NCBI GenBank assembly: GCA_021201535.1
Contig: JAJQEU010000018.1
Span: forward strand, 1 to 45,140
Source of the DNA: Clostridiales bacterium
GTDB taxonomy: Bacteria > Bacillota > Clostridia > Lachnospirales > Lachnospiraceae
Direction: 5' to 3'
Length of the DNA stretch: 45,140 nucleotides
Shown: in pieces, positions 8,381 to 20,000 of the stretch
How positions within the stretch are numbered: position 1 is the stretch's first letter
Layout of the letters: every line of letters starts with the position of its first letter
The notes under the pieces: generated by a model
Databases searched by the model: none
What the model saw: the letters and a program-made list of their open reading frames with translations, nothing else
What the model was told of the DNA's origin: nothing
Program-made: the position numbers and the translations under genes

Positions 8381-9048
8381 AATGTCACCTCCGATACTCT
8401 CCCGTCAAGAATGTGGATGCTTCTGGAAGCCTGCCGCGCCACCTCATCATCGTGGGTGATCAGCACGATCGTATTCCCCTGTTCATGCAGCTCGTGAATG
8501 ATATCCATAATCTCCTCGCTGGTTTTCGAATCCAGGTTGCCGGTAGGCTCATCCGCCAGGATCAGCGACGGCCGCATCACGATCGCCCGGGCGATGGCCA
8601 CACGCTGCTGCTGTCCGCCGGAAAGCTCCGTCGGCAAATGCCTGGCCCGCTTCTCGAGTCCGACGCGCGCGATGGCCTCCTGCACCCGCTGCACGCGCTC
8701 CGCTTTTTTGACGCCCTGATAGATCAGGGGAAGCTCCACATTCTCCTCCGCGGTCAGCTTTGGAATCAGGTTAAAGCTCTGGAAGACAAAACCGATTTTT
8801 TTGTTCCGTATATGGGCCAGCTCATTTTCCGTATAGTCCTCAATCGGGATTTTGTCCAGAAGATAGGTGTCCGCGTCCGCCGTGTCCAGGCAGCCGATGA
8901 TATTCATCAACGTGGACTTTCCGCTGCCGGACGGTCCTATGATGGAGACAAACTCACCCTGATCAATGTGCATGCTGGCATGATCCAGCGCACGGACCTC
9001 CTCGTCTCCGACCAGATATACTTTTGATATATTGTTAAGATCGATCAT
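8377..9048 (-). CDS. ABC transporter ATP-binding protein (MacB/LolD/YknY type)
   Basis: A 223-residue ATPase energising the adjacent permease. Walker [10 protein letters not shown] is at residues 38-46, the Q-loop glutamine at 90 (GFVFQSFNL), signature LSGGQQQR at 142-149, Walker B LILADE at 162-167 and the H-loop histidine at 199. The stretch [11 protein letters not shown] and the length are typical of the LolD/MacB/FtsE class. An RBS-like GAAAGG lies on the minus strand upstream, in a 26-base gap after the first adaptor gene. The stop codon overlaps the permease start. Confidence 0.95.
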   Translation of the reverse strand: MIDLNNISKVYLVGDEEVRALDHASMHIDQGEFVSIIGPSGSGKSTLMNIIGCLDTADADTYLLDKIPIEDYTENELAHIRNKKIGFVFQSFNLIPKLTAEENVELPLIYQGVKKAERVQRVQEAIARVGLEKRARHLPTELSGGQQQRVAIARAIVMRPSLILADEPTGNLDSKTSEEIMDIIHELHEQGNTIVLITHDDEVARQASRSIHILDGRVSEVTL

Positions 9049-9074
9049 TGATAATGCCTTTCTTTTTCATAAAG

Positions 9075-10859
9075 TTAATTTCCGCCGGGCATACCGCCGC
9101 CTCCGCCGCCCATGCTGCCGGAGTCAGAATCACCCATGTTGCCGAAATCCATGTCGCCGCCGCCCATATCACTGAAGTCCATACTGAAATCTGAGCTGTC
9201 GTCGGACGATTCTGTATAATATACCGTATCTCCTTCACTGAGTCCGTCGGTAATCTCCACGTAAGAGCTGTTAGACAGACCCGTAGTCACTTCAACCATA
9301 CCGCTGTACTCACCGCTGCTCTCATCATACTCCGTATACACATACGCCGTGGAGCTGGTCTGATGCAGCGCGTCTACCGGAATCAGCAGCGCGTCATCCA
9401 CACCCTCGATCGTAATCACCACCGACGCGGACATACCGGAAAGCATATCCTCCGTCTTCGGAATAGTGACCTCCGCCGAGTAGGATGTCACGCCGGAACT
9501 GCTCGTCGCGGATGTGCTGATACTCGTCACCGTGCCCGTATAGCTGTCCTCACCGATGGAATCAATCGTAACCGCTGCCTCCTGTCCTTCCGAGAGAGAG
9601 AGGATATCTGACTCGTCCACACTGATGGAAATAACCATATTTTCATCCAGAGAAATCGTCGCCACCGTCGTGGTTCCGCTGCTCGAAGAGCCGGAGGAGC
9701 TGCTCGTCGTCGTAGCAGCTGCACTGTCGGACGAACTGCTGCTCGTCGCCGCAGCTGTTGCGCTGCCCGATGATGTGGTCGATGTGCCGACCGCCGACGC
9801 ATCAGATGAACTGCCCGAAGAGGCCGAATTCAACGCGGAGATCGTACCGGATGCCGTGGCACAGATACCGCCTTCTTTATAGATCCGGATCAGCGTCTCC
9901 AGCTCCTCCTCTGTTTCCTCGCGCTCTTTTAAGATCGCGTCATAATTCGCCGAGGTCTCCGTATCCGTCAATGTCAGAAGCGTCGTGCCGGAGGATACGG
10001 ACGTATTCTCCGATACACTGACGGAATAGACCGTACCCGCATAGCCGGTAATCGCCATCTGACTGTGTATGTAGAGCTCTCCGGTTCCCACTTCCGTGCC
10101 GCTGCTCGTGCTCACGGTCACCGTATCACCGTATGTCGTACCATTATCTGTGATCAGAACCGTCGCCGTACCGTCTGACACGGACTCCACCGTACCGCTG
10201 TAAGATGTACCGTCCGATGCTGTCACCGTCACAGAATCATTCGCCGTCAGGCTGTCCGTGGAGACATCCACCGCCATGTAACCGTCCAGAGAAAGCAGCA
10301 TCAGAGCACCGCTGTCGTACATCGCGGTCGCCACATCGTCCCCCGCAGACACCGCAATGTATTTCACCCGTCCGGAGACACTGGAAGTGATCGTGCTGCT
10401 GACCTCATCGCCCGCCGCGTCCTCCAGCTCCTCATCCAGTTCATCCAGAGCGTCCTGCGCATCTGACAGGGCCGTGAGCAACGATGCGTTCGTCACCGTC
10501 GCAATCAGGTCGCCCTCACTGACCGTGTCGCCCTCCTCCACATAATACTCTACGATTTCCAGCGAACTCGGGACATCGATGCTCTCCTCCTCCTCATTCG
10601 CCAGCGTGCCGGAACCGGACACCGTCGTGCTGATGCTACCGGTCGTCACCTCCGCGGACAGAACCTCGCTGTCCGAGCTGCTCACCGATTCCGAAACCCG
10701 GTTCCGCAGCATAACAATCGCCGCTGACCCCACCACAAGTATGATGACAACAACGATCACAATTGTGAGGATCAGCTTGTTTTTCTTTCTTTTTTTCGCT
10801 TTTCTGTGCATTTCCACAAGATTTTCATCGGTCATGGGAACGTCATTTTTTTTGCTCAT
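9075..10859 (-). CDS. HlyD/YknX-type efflux adaptor subunit
   Basis: First gene of the exporter operon, 594 residues. A charged cytoplasmic start is followed by one membrane anchor at about 29-50 (LILTIVIVVVIILVVGSAAI). Paired lipoyl-like half motifs follow (YYVEEGDTVSEGDLIATV), then a short coiled region, a Ser/Ala/Thr low-complexity linker near 345-395, a β-barrel domain and a C-terminal membrane-proximal domain. The last 35 residues are Met/Gly/Asp-rich (MGGGDMDFGNMG). Starts with ATG after AAGGAG. It shares whole sequence blocks with the 1097-residue adaptor at the end of the operon, so the two arose by duplication. The Met-rich tail might bind metal, but that is only a guess. Confidence 0.88.
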   Translation of the reverse strand: MSKKNDVPMTDENLVEMHRKAKKRKKNKLILTIVIVVVIILVVGSAAIVMLRNRVSESVSSSDSEVLSAEVTTGSISTTVSGSGTLANEEEESIDVPSSLEIVEYYVEEGDTVSEGDLIATVTNASLLTALSDAQDALDELDEELEDAAGDEVSSTITSSVSGRVKYIAVSAGDDVATAMYDSGALMLLSLDGYMAVDVSTDSLTANDSVTVTASDGTSYSGTVESVSDGTATVLITDNGTTYGDTVTVSTSSGTEVGTGELYIHSQMAITGYAGTVYSVSVSENTSVSSGTTLLTLTDTETSANYDAILKEREETEEELETLIRIYKEGGICATASGTISALNSASSGSSSDASAVGTSTTSSGSATAAATSSSSSDSAAATTTSSSSGSSSSGTTTVATISLDENMVISISVDESDILSLSEGQEAAVTIDSIGEDSYTGTVTSISTSATSSSGVTSYSAEVTIPKTEDMLSGMSASVVITIEGVDDALLIPVDALHQTSSTAYVYTEYDESSGEYSGMVEVTTGLSNSSYVEITDGLSEGDTVYYTESSDDSSDFSMDFSDMGGGDMDFGNMGDSDSGSMGGGGGGMPGGN

Positions 10860-10936
10860 GGTCTGATCTCCTTGCTGTATAGATGTATCGTCATAAACGA
10901 AATCGGATGCCGCGCGGGGCGCATCCTCACGAAGTA

Positions 10937-10977
10937 TTTTTTATTTCACAGGACGAGCTTTCCTGTGAAATAAAAAA
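10937..10977. terminator. 17-bp perfect hairpin with A/T flanks
   Basis: A perfect 17-bp stem (10937-10953 with 10961-10977, loop 10954-10960) begins with six T and ends in a run of A, so it resembles an intrinsic terminator on both strands. It lies between the dhaKL terminator and the first adaptor gene. On the minus strand it is either a second terminator or a leader attenuator of the exporter operon. I could not place a convincing promoter for that operon in 10860-11050. Confidence 0.55.
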
Positions 10978-11050
10978 ATCCCTGTATGACAGTTTACCGG
11001 GATACCTTGTTTGTTATGTGAAGTAAATGTGACGAAATTGTGTTGTCATG

Positions 11051-11080
11051 CAAAAACCGGCGGCCCAAAAAGGCCGCCGA
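11051..11080 (-). terminator. intrinsic terminator of gldA-dhaKL
   Basis: The 8-bp GC-rich stem CGGCGGCC/GGCCGCCG (11058-11065 and 11072-11079), followed on the minus strand by five T (11056-11052), lies about 30 bases after the dhaKL stop codon. Confidence 0.8.
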
Positions 11081-11110
11081 AAACTGAAGAATTCTCTGCT
11101 TCAAATGATT

Positions 11111-12865
11111 TTACCGGAACTCCAGCGACTCCGTGATCTCCGTAAAGATCACGCCCAGCGCGTAAGCGCCCGCATCCGGATATCCGATACTCCGCTCGCC
11201 GACGGTACCCGCGCGGCCCATATGCGCCACGTGCTCCGCGGTCGCGTCCGCGCCCGCCACAGCCGCATCCGCCGCGATCTTAAAGATCTCGCCGATGGGT
11301 CTGTCCGCATTCGCCGTCCACGCGTCCGCGCAGGGAACCAGCGCGTCAATGAGCGTCTTGTCGCCGACCACCGCGCCGCGTCCGAAGGAACGCTCACCCG
11401 TCGTCTGAACGCCGGTCACAGCCGCCTGCATCATCGCCGCGAACTGCTCTCTCGAAAGAGCCGCGGCATCACCGGCACTCTTCGCCGCGTAGCGAAACGC
11501 GGAACCCCAGATCGGGCCGGAAGCGCCGCCGCAGTACTCCATGATCACCATACCGGCCGCGCCGAGGAACGCGCCGATCGTCGCCGATTCATCTGCGGTA
11601 ATCCTGTCCCACTCGCGCTTTAACTGCTTGAATCCCTTCGCCACAGACATGCCGAAATCGCCGTCGCCGGCATGAGAATCCAGCTCGCAGAACGGAACCT
11701 CATTGCGAATGATCACGTCAGCCATTTTATCAACAATGTAGATTATGTTATCAAGCGTGATCTGATCGCCCGTCACGACCGCTTTCGCCGGATCGGTATC
11801 CATGCAGAAATCTATCTCTTTATTCTCCTCCGAGCTGTCTTTCATATTGACATAGGGGATACTCGGAACCGGTCCGGAGACCTTGAACGCCGGGGCATCG
11901 CTCTCCGCGTCGATAAGCTCCTTCAGCTGATCGTTCATCTTCAGGAAGGAGACGGAAGCGCCCGCCATATCGATGCTGGTCATATAATTGCCGACAAATG
12001 TGCGGTACACTCTGATCTTCTTCTCATCCAGCACCTTTGCGACCGCATTGTTCAGCAGATAGAGTTCCTGCAGCGGAGACGCGCCGAAACCGTTGATCAG
12101 CACCGTCACTTCTGCGCCCTCTGTCAGCTGCTGCTCCGCCGCCAGGGCATCCGTCATGCGCTGCGCCAGCTCGTCCGCCGTAATCACCTTTTCACGTTTA
12201 ATGCCCGGCTCACCGTGGATGCCGACGCCGTACTCCATCTCGTCGTCCGCGATCTCAAACGTAGGCTTTCCCGCCGCCGGAACAGTGCAGGAGGTAAACG
12301 CAAATCCGATACTGCGGACATTGTCCGCCGCGTTCTGCGCCGCCGCCTTCACCTCCGCGAGACTGCAGCCCTTCTCCGCCGCCGCGCCGGCTGTCTTGTG
12401 AACCAGAACCGTGCCCGCCACACCGCGGCGTCCCACGGTATACAGACTATCCTGCACAGCGATATCATCCTCCACCCGAACATAATCCACCGTCAGGCCG
12501 TCCTCCTCAGCGAGAGCCGCGCCGTTCTTGAAATTCATCATATCGCCGGAATAGTTCTTGATGATCATCAGCGTACCCCTGTCGGACGCCGTCGCCTGCA
12601 GGGCGCGGTACACCTGAATCTGCGAGGGGGACGCAAAGACGTCTCCGCATACGGCGGCATCCAGCATTCCTTTTCCGACGAATCCTGCGTGCGCGGGCTC
12701 ATGTCCGCTGCCGCCGCCGGAGATCAGGCTGACTTTATTTTTGTTGATCTCTTTCTTTTTGATAATACGGTATTTCTGTATAAACTCTACCTCCGGATGA
12801 GCCATGGCGATGCCGTTGCACATCTCGATCACCACGGTCTCCGGTTTGTTGATAATCTTCTTCAT
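11111..12865 (-). CDS. dhaKL: dihydroxyacetone kinase, fused DhaK-DhaL (ATP-dependent type)
   Basis: Phosphorylates dihydroxyacetone to DHAP in the cytoplasm. Residues 1 to about 330 are the DhaK substrate domain, with the loop GGGSGHEP at 50-57 and H217 in GIHGEPG, the histidine that binds the substrate covalently as a hemiaminal. Residues about 365-584 are the DhaL nucleotide domain, with the metal-binding aspartates in LDSHAGDGDFG at D396, D401 and D403. Having both domains in one 584-residue chain matches the ATP-using Citrobacter/eukaryotic form rather than the PTS form with separate DhaK, DhaL and DhaM, and no DhaM is nearby. The RBS GGGGAGG fills most of the 15-base gap after gldA, so the two genes are co-transcribed. 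A terminator follows. Confidence 0.95.
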   Translation of the reverse strand: MKKIINKPETVVIEMCNGIAMAHPEVEFIQKYRIIKKKEINKNKVSLISGGGSGHEPAHAGFVGKGMLDAAVCGDVFASPSQIQVYRALQATASDRGTLMIIKNYSGDMMNFKNGAALAEEDGLTVDYVRVEDDIAVQDSLYTVGRRGVAGTVLVHKTAGAAAEKGCSLAEVKAAAQNAADNVRSIGFAFTSCTVPAAGKPTFEIADDEMEYGVGIHGEPGIKREKVITADELAQRMTDALAAEQQLTEGAEVTVLINGFGASPLQELYLLNNAVAKVLDEKKIRVYRTFVGNYMTSIDMAGASVSFLKMNDQLKELIDAESDAPAFKVSGPVPSIPYVNMKDSSEENKEIDFCMDTDPAKAVVTGDQITLDNIIYIVDKMADVIIRNEVPFCELDSHAGDGDFGMSVAKGFKQLKREWDRITADESATIGAFLGAAGMVIMEYCGGASGPIWGSAFRYAAKSAGDAAALSREQFAAMMQAAVTGVQTTGERSFGRGAVVGDKTLIDALVPCADAWTANADRPIGEIFKIAADAAVAGADATAEHVAHMGRAGTVGERSIGYPDAGAYALGVIFTEITESLEFR

Positions 12866-12880
12866 GCTCAGCCTCCCCTT

Positions 12881-14014
12881 TTATAACAGACCTTCCTTGT
12901 ATGCTTTGCCCAGCTTGTCAGCCGCAAGGATGGCCGCCGCGGTCATCTCAACCGTCACAGGGAAAGGCATCGCGTGGATGGACTCCTCCGGGATGCAGGC
13001 CTTCTCCGCCACCGCGATCAGCTCCTCATGGGAGATCTCCGTCACATTGAGATCCTCCAGGCAGATCGGCAGACCGACGGAATCGCAGAAGTCCAGAACC
13101 TCCAGGATCTCGTCCATATCCGCGTTCTCCAGCGCCAGCTGGCAGAGCGTGCCGAACGCCACCTTCTCACCGTGCATGAACTTGTGCGTCGGCTCCAGAA
13201 TCGTCAGGCCGTCGTGGATCGCATGCGCCGCACCGAGTCCGCCGGACTCAAATCCGAGACCGGACAGAAGAATATTCGTCTCGATGATATTCTCGAGCGC
13301 CGGCGTGATCACATTGCCGTCGCAGGCAAGCTTCGCCTTCAGGCCGTCGGTCAGCAGCGTCTCATAGCAGAGGGAAGCCAGCGCAAACGCCGCTTTCGTG
13401 CCGCGCGCCTCCGGGCAGAGACCCTCTCTCACGCCGCAGGGAAGCCCCGCATTGACCTTTGTATAGGACTGCACATTCGCACGCGCCTCAAAATAGGTCG
13501 AAAGCGCGTCGCCCATGCCGGAAACCAGGAATCTGGTCGGCGCATTGGCAATCACCGTCGTATCGATCAGGATCACGCTCGGACTCTGCTTGAAATACGC
13601 ATAGTCGTCAAACGCACCGTCCGGCGTATAGAGCACGGCGGAGTGGCTGGTCGGCGCGTCCGTCGCCGCAATCGTCGGAACAATGATCAGCGCCTCGCCC
13701 TCCGCCACACACTTTGCGGTATCGATGGCCTTGCCGCCGCCGAGTCCGATCGTGCATTTACAGTTCTGCTCCTTCGCGACCGCCTGAAGTCGCGCCACCT
13801 CCTGACGGGAGCACTCGCCCTTGAAATTGCTGGTGACGAATGTCACGCCGAACTTCTCCGCCGTCGCGTCGAGCTTCGCCTGCACACGCGCCACGTCGTC
13901 CGGATGCGCGATCAGAAGCGCAGACTCCCCGAATGTCTGTACAAAATAACCAAGGTTCAAAATCTCATCTTCGCCCTGCACATACTTCGTCGGGCTGATA
14001 AAAGCTTTCCTCAT
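12881..14014 (-). CDS. gldA: glycerol dehydrogenase (NAD+, Zn-dependent)
   Basis: A 377-residue iron/zinc alcohol dehydrogenase-family enzyme oxidising glycerol to dihydroxyacetone. It begins FISPTKYVQG, the usual GldA opening. The nucleotide loop GLGGGKAIDTAK spans about 90-101. The three metal ligands of the family are present as D169 (GMGDALSTYF), H264 (GAAHAIHDG) and H281 (KFMHGEKVAFGT). The ATG at 14014 is preferred to an in-frame TTG at 14029 because GGAGG ends eight bases before it. Directly followed by dhaKL, so dihydroxyacetone is passed on to DHAP. A matching promoter lies upstream. Confidence 0.95.
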   Translation of the reverse strand: MRKAFISPTKYVQGEDEILNLGYFVQTFGESALLIAHPDDVARVQAKLDATAEKFGVTFVTSNFKGECSRQEVARLQAVAKEQNCKCTIGLGGGKAIDTAKCVAEGEALIIVPTIAATDAPTSHSAVLYTPDGAFDDYAYFKQSPSVILIDTTVIANAPTRFLVSGMGDALSTYFEARANVQSYTKVNAGLPCGVREGLCPEARGTKAAFALASLCYETLLTDGLKAKLACDGNVITPALENIIETNILLSGLGFESGGLGAAHAIHDGLTILEPTHKFMHGEKVAFGTLCQLALENADMDEILEVLDFCDSVGLPICLEDLNVTEISHEELIAVAEKACIPEESIHAMPFPVTVEMTAAAILAADKLGKAYKEGLL

Positions 14015-14062
14015 AGTTCCATCCTCCAATGTCTGATTATTATATGCCCCGCATACAGGGAT

Positions 14063-14091
14063 ATTCTACCACAATCAGAATAGATTCACAA
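14063..14091 (-). promoter_or_regulatory. promoter for gldA-dhaKL
   Basis: On the minus strand TTGTGA (14091-14086) and TAGAAT (14068-14063) are 17 bases apart. The -35 box abuts the stop codon of the upstream giant gene at 14092. It gives the glycerol operon its own start about 45 bases before the gldA ATG. I saw no convincing terminator between the two genes. Confidence 0.65.
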
Positions 14092-17000
14092 TTACTTTAT
14101 CTTCCTTTTTTTCATGCCGGCCGACACTCCGACGGCCGCGGCGATACCGATCGCAAGCCACAGCCAGGTCTGACTCGCCGGGTCGCCCGTTCTGACCGAG
14201 CTGACCTTCGTACTGCCGGCAGACCCGGATCCGGTCGACGTGCTGTCTGTGCTGTCCGCGTCATCTGTGCTGTCTGTACTGCTCTCCGTCGCAGTGGTTT
14301 CCTCAGAAAGTCTGACAAATTTCCCCGTAAGCGTGATATCCTCGCTGACGACAAATTCCCCGGTGATCTCCTCCTCATGCTCGGTAAACCATCCCGCGAA
14401 CCGATGATTGGCCAGCGTGGGAATCTCCGGCAGAACAGCCTTCAGGCCGCCGTTGATATAGTATGTGGCATGTCTCACCGTCTGCTCGTCGGCATTGTTA
14501 TACTGGAAGGAAATGCAGTACGTGGCCACCTCGGTGCTTTCCGCGATCACCGGATACTCCTCTCCCTGCGTCCACACGCCGCGGTTGTCCTCCGTCTCAC
14601 CGGTCGTGTTCAGCTGCCAGGCGACTTCGCCGTTCTGGAAGCTGTCTTCTGTCATCATGATCGTAGCACCCGTTCCAAATCCAACTCCACGATCAGCCGA
14701 TCCCTCCTGCCAGATACAGTTTTGCTCTGTTCTTCCTGTTTCATTACGACCCACAATTGCGCCAGTAAGAGTGGTAATATCTGACGCGATTGTACCTACG
14801 TTAAAACAATTTGTGATATAGTATGGATCAGCGGAATAAGCAAAACAACCTCCAATAATTCCGCCAAGCGCCGTAGCATGCAATTCATTGTTTCTACTGG
14901 ACAGCGCTCCCACATTTCCGCAGTCTCTGATAACAGGGTTGCCGCCGATTATTCCCGCAATACCTCCGAGAGTTTGAATAAGGACAGAGTAATTGATGGC
15001 AATCGTGCCGTAATTCATACACTTCTCAATATAGACTATATCCTCACTGGAATCGGATTCTCGTACAGAACCCACAATGCCACCCGTATTATAAAGTATT
15101 CCGCCTGTATTAGTAATATTCACATGATTATTCACGCAACTGATTGTTCCATAATCAATAACTCCCACTATACCTGCTACTTCAACTGAGGTTTCATTGA
15201 CTATGATACTGCCGTACGCACTGAAATCTGTAATCTCGGCGCCGGAAGCATAGCCAAACAAACCCAGACAAATTGCAGCCTTTGTGATGGAAAAACCACG
15301 AATGACATTCCCCTGTCCGTCAAAGGTTCCGCTGTATGCATTGCTTTCATTTCCAATCGGCGTCCACTCGCGCCCTTCCAGATCGATCGTATCCGTCAGA
15401 ATGGCACTGGCGGATGTATCCTGCGCCTCAAAGTACGCATTTGTCGTGTCCCCGTTTACCAGTGCAGCGAACCAGAACAACTGCCCTCCGTTGCTGATCT
15501 CATAGACGCCGTCGCTGTTTTTGACCGCGGGTTCATAGCATCCGCAGTCTGTACAGAAGCCATTCTCATATGTGTGCCCGTTATTGTATGTATTTTCATA
15601 ATACACAGTCGCATGCGTCGCGTCCGGCACCGGCACATCGTCTGTGCCCAGTGTCTGATACCACGCCTGCGTGCCGTCCGTCACGCCGCCGTTCAGATTC
15701 CATGTCACCATACCGGAGCCGAAATCATCCGCACTGGCGGCCGTTCCGCCGTCCTGTGTCGTCGCCAGTGTATCCAGATAATACAGCGTGGTCAGCGTGG
15801 AACCGGATCCGTAGCGGGCAATGATCCGCTCACTCTGATATCCGGTCACGGTTCCGGTATTGTAGCAGGCGTCGATCACGGCATTGGATCCCGCGTATCC
15901 GGCAATGCCGGCCGATTCCGACGCTCCTGTGACAGTTCCGGTATTTCCGCAGTTGCGGATGGCAATGTATCCGTCCTCAACGCTAAACACACAGCCGACG
16001 ATACCGCCCGCATTAACCCCGCCGGCAGTCACATCCGCCCGGTTCAGACAATTCTCAATGACCGCCGTTCCGCCGGAAACGGCTCCCGCGATCGCTCCCA
16101 CATAATTGGCGCCCGACACACTGCCGCTCTCAATCGTCAGGTTTCGGATCGCCGCGCCGTCGCCGAGCACGCCGAACAGTCCCTGCCGGTCCGCATCTGA
16201 ATCAACAGACAGATTCTCTATCACATAGTTCTGCCCGTCAAACACGCCCTGATAGGTTCCCGTTTCATCCGAGCCGATCGGTGTCCAGGCCATTCCCTCC
16301 AGATCGATATCCGCAGTAAGCATGGCGGACGCGGCCGTATTCTGCTCATCCAGGATGGCTGCCGTATTTTCCTCACCGTTTACCATCGCCGCAAACCAGA
16401 GCAGTTGTCCGGCATTGCCGATCAGATATGTCCCGTCCTCCGACTGGTTCGGGCGCTCCCAGATACCGCAGTCCGCGCAGATTCCGTTCACATACACATG
16501 GTTGCTGTAGCCCGATGTCTCATAATAATAAACCGTTGCACCCGCGAGCTGCGGATACGCGTCATATTCCGAAATATCCACATTCTGATACCAGACCTGT
16601 GTGCCGTCTGTCACGCCCCCGTTCAGCAGCCAGGTCACTTCTCCAGACGCGAACTGAGCGGCCGTTTTTGCGGTCGTTCCATCCGCTGCCGTTCCCTGCG
16701 CGCTTATCAGATCACTGTCATAATAGCAGTTATCCGCGAGGCAGGAATCCGCTGCGTCCGCTTTTTCACCATAGACAGCCTGTGCTTCCGGCAGGGCGGC
16801 TGATGCATAAGAGTCCGTAATCTGCGCTTCATCTCCGGAGATCTGACCGGCGATACCGCCGACAATCTTCCACGCTGCTCCAAAGGTCGTCCCGTACACA
16901 GCGCTGTTTTCGATCACGCCGGAGCTGAGCCCCGCGATACCGCCGCCCACTGTCCCGGAGGAACCGGTCAGGGATGAATCCTCCACGATACACCCGGAAA

Positions 17001-20000
17001 CCGTGCCGCTATTTATATCCGTCACTATCCCGGCATACTCCGCGCCGTCCGTCACGGCGACCTGACTGCCTGTCAGGATAAGATCGCTGACCACAGCGTC
17101 CTCCTCCAGCGTCCCGAACAGCGCCGCCGTCAGTCCGCTGATACTGTATCCGTTTCCGGAAAAGGTTCCCGAGAAGCTTTCGATCGCGGTAAAACTCTCT
17201 CCGGCAGCGTCCAGATCCGCCGTCAGCTCATAGCAGGCAGAGCCGTATGTCTCCGGATCGCTGTTAATATAATCCGCCGCCATGACAAGCGTATCATAAT
17301 TTCCGATGAGATACGGCGACTCCTCCGTACCCTCCCCGCTCAGATAAATGGGTGCATAGACCAGAACCGCGGAGTTCGGCATGGTAAATGTAATCGTCTT
17401 TTCTTCCTCATCATAAGTATAAGCCGTAAACGACTCACCGGTAGAATATTCTAATTTCAAACGTATCTCATCCGAATCTTCCGGCAGGTTCTCATCGACA
17501 ACACAGATCGTCACCTCGGTCCCGTAAGCATACGGATATACATTGCTGTTGATCGTATTTCCGCTCCCGTCATCGGAGAAGGCGAGTACCCGGTTCTCCT
17601 CCGTGTTCCCGACCAGCCGCACGTAGGGCGATGCCGACGACGCGAAAACCGGCGTAACCAGCACGTTCTGTTCCGGCATCACAAAGGATATCCCATCCTC
17701 CGTGACCGTCACGGAGATCTCATTCGCGAGACTCAGTCCGCGCACAATGATATTGCTGCAGTAAAAGGTATCATCGGGATCCGTGGTGATCGTCACCGTG
17801 TCGCCCGCCGCGTATGTCAGTGTGGCCGCCCGCCAGTCATCATACTGGCACTCCTCCGCTGACAGCGCATATCCTCCGGTATCCGGATTGCTGAATACGA
17901 CTGTATAGCCGTTCGTATAGGAAGCGGATACCGTCACATCCTGATCCGGCATTGTAAACGTATAGCCCTGCTCATTCAGGGTCAGCGGTGTCTCATCCAG
18001 AGCCGTACAATCGATCTCGCTTCCGTCCGCCGCCGTTACCGTCACCGACTCCAGGAGTTTTCCGGTATACGCTCTGGCGTAGAAGGTCACTGTATCACCC
18101 TCAGAATATTCCTCTACGGAAATTCCGTTGTATCCATCGAACTGCAGATCGCCGCTGTCTGATGTCGTCAACGTCACCTGCCGCGAAGGATCCGGATCGT
18201 CAATGCAGGAAACCTGCACCGTCACATTCTGATAAGGAGATGAAAAATGCAGCACATAGCTCCCGTCATCCTCCGCTTCGATTCCCTCCGCGTCCTCGTA
18301 TGTCTCGATCAATGAACAAAGCTCTTCCCCCTCGTAATTTAACAGCGTAACGCTGTCTATCACTTTTCCGGATTCCGGTGTGATATGCAGTTCCATGGCT
18401 GTACCGGAAGCAACAGAACTTCCCCAGGATACTTCCGTCAGGGAATCGTCGCTGTTCTTTTTGTACAGGGTTGCCGAACCGCCGCTGACGGACTGGCTGA
18501 TCGTTCTGGACATGGAAGTAGCTCTCATGATTACATACAGCGGATCACTGCCGGTGGACGCGTATTTCCCCTGATACAGATCCCCGGCGGATATTTCAAC
18601 CTGCGTATTATCCAGATCCAGCGGATCCAGAGTCATGGAAATATTCAGCAGTTCGACATCCATACTGGCTCCGCTGTAGCTGGTCTGTCCTGCAAGCAGC
18701 AGGAAAGAACCTGTCCGCAGGGCACTTGTATCTGTGTCCAGAGTCTTATGATTGATCTCTGCCACATTTTGCAGTCCGAGTTGTTCCGTAAAGTAAACAT
18801 CCAGATAATGCCCTGAGAGCGCAAAAGCACTCGGGGACACCAGGTCAGAGAGTTCTGACGGGTCGCTGATGGTTGTAAACCCGCTGTCCTCACCGGAGGA
18901 TCCAAAAAGGTTATAGTAGTCCTGAGACATGACATAACAGGTGCTTTCCCACATCTCGATTCCTGAATTGTACGTGATCGTCTTTGCATATATATTTGAT
19001 GAATCTCCCAGCCATTGATTGATGGCGTATACGGAATCTGTATTGGCCGGTTTCACAATATAGAACATGCGATACGCCGATGTATAGGAGGCGTAGAGCG
19101 TGCCATACTCCACACTTCCAAGAAAATTCTTATACAGCGGGTGGCTCCCGGAGGAACTGTAGCTCATATGTATTTTCTGCGACACATCATAAGGCCGCAT
19201 ATAATTATCCAGATAGCCGTGACAGAAAGAGAGCATCTGCTCGATTGTGCGCACGATCCGGTTCTGGGCGATATAATAATCGTTCCACGCCTCATAAACC
19301 AGCGCATCGCGATCCGTCTCATCCGTAATCGTCGCATCTGTGAGATAGATCTGCACTTCATACTCTGTATAAATCCGGTAGGCAGTCAGATAGATGGTCA
19401 GCGGTGTGATCGCTTCATTAATGCCTGCAGCCACCCCCTCATAAACCTCGTCCTCAGATGCATTACCGCTGGAGTAGTATTTATAGAGGTGATCCACATA
19501 GGCTTCCTTATCATTCACTTTGTCTCCCCACAGGCTTTCATCCGTCAGATCACCGCTGGACGGGAGAGCCTGCGTCGGATAGTAGGGACTGAGCATCTCC
19601 AGATATGTCATCAGATCCGTATAAAAATTAAACTCCATATCAGCATGCGTATCTATATCCGTACTGGAAGCAGCGTAAAAATCTTTCACCTTACCATAAG
19701 CATACCTCAACTCCTGTTCATCAGCATCTGTCAGCTCGCCGGAAGCAGCATGATCCGCATAGGTTTGTAATGCTGTCGTCAACTCATCAAATGTATCCAG
19801 CACTCCCTGATATGTACCGGAGAAATCGGATAGTTCTTTCCAATCATCTTGTAGCTCCTCCTTCTTAATCTCCACGTCCACCTTCGCAATAGCTTCTTCC
19901 GTCCTCGCCTGATTCTCCGAGATCTGATTCTTAATCTCATCCAGTTCGTCCAGTATCTCATCACACTTGGAACTGATCTTTCCGAGCGTGACGCTCTGGG

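Noticed and set aside
11672-12886. 404-codon plus-strand frame opposite dhaKL
   Set aside because: Antisense shadow of a conserved enzyme; composition (Arg, His, Leu) is that of a complement frame.
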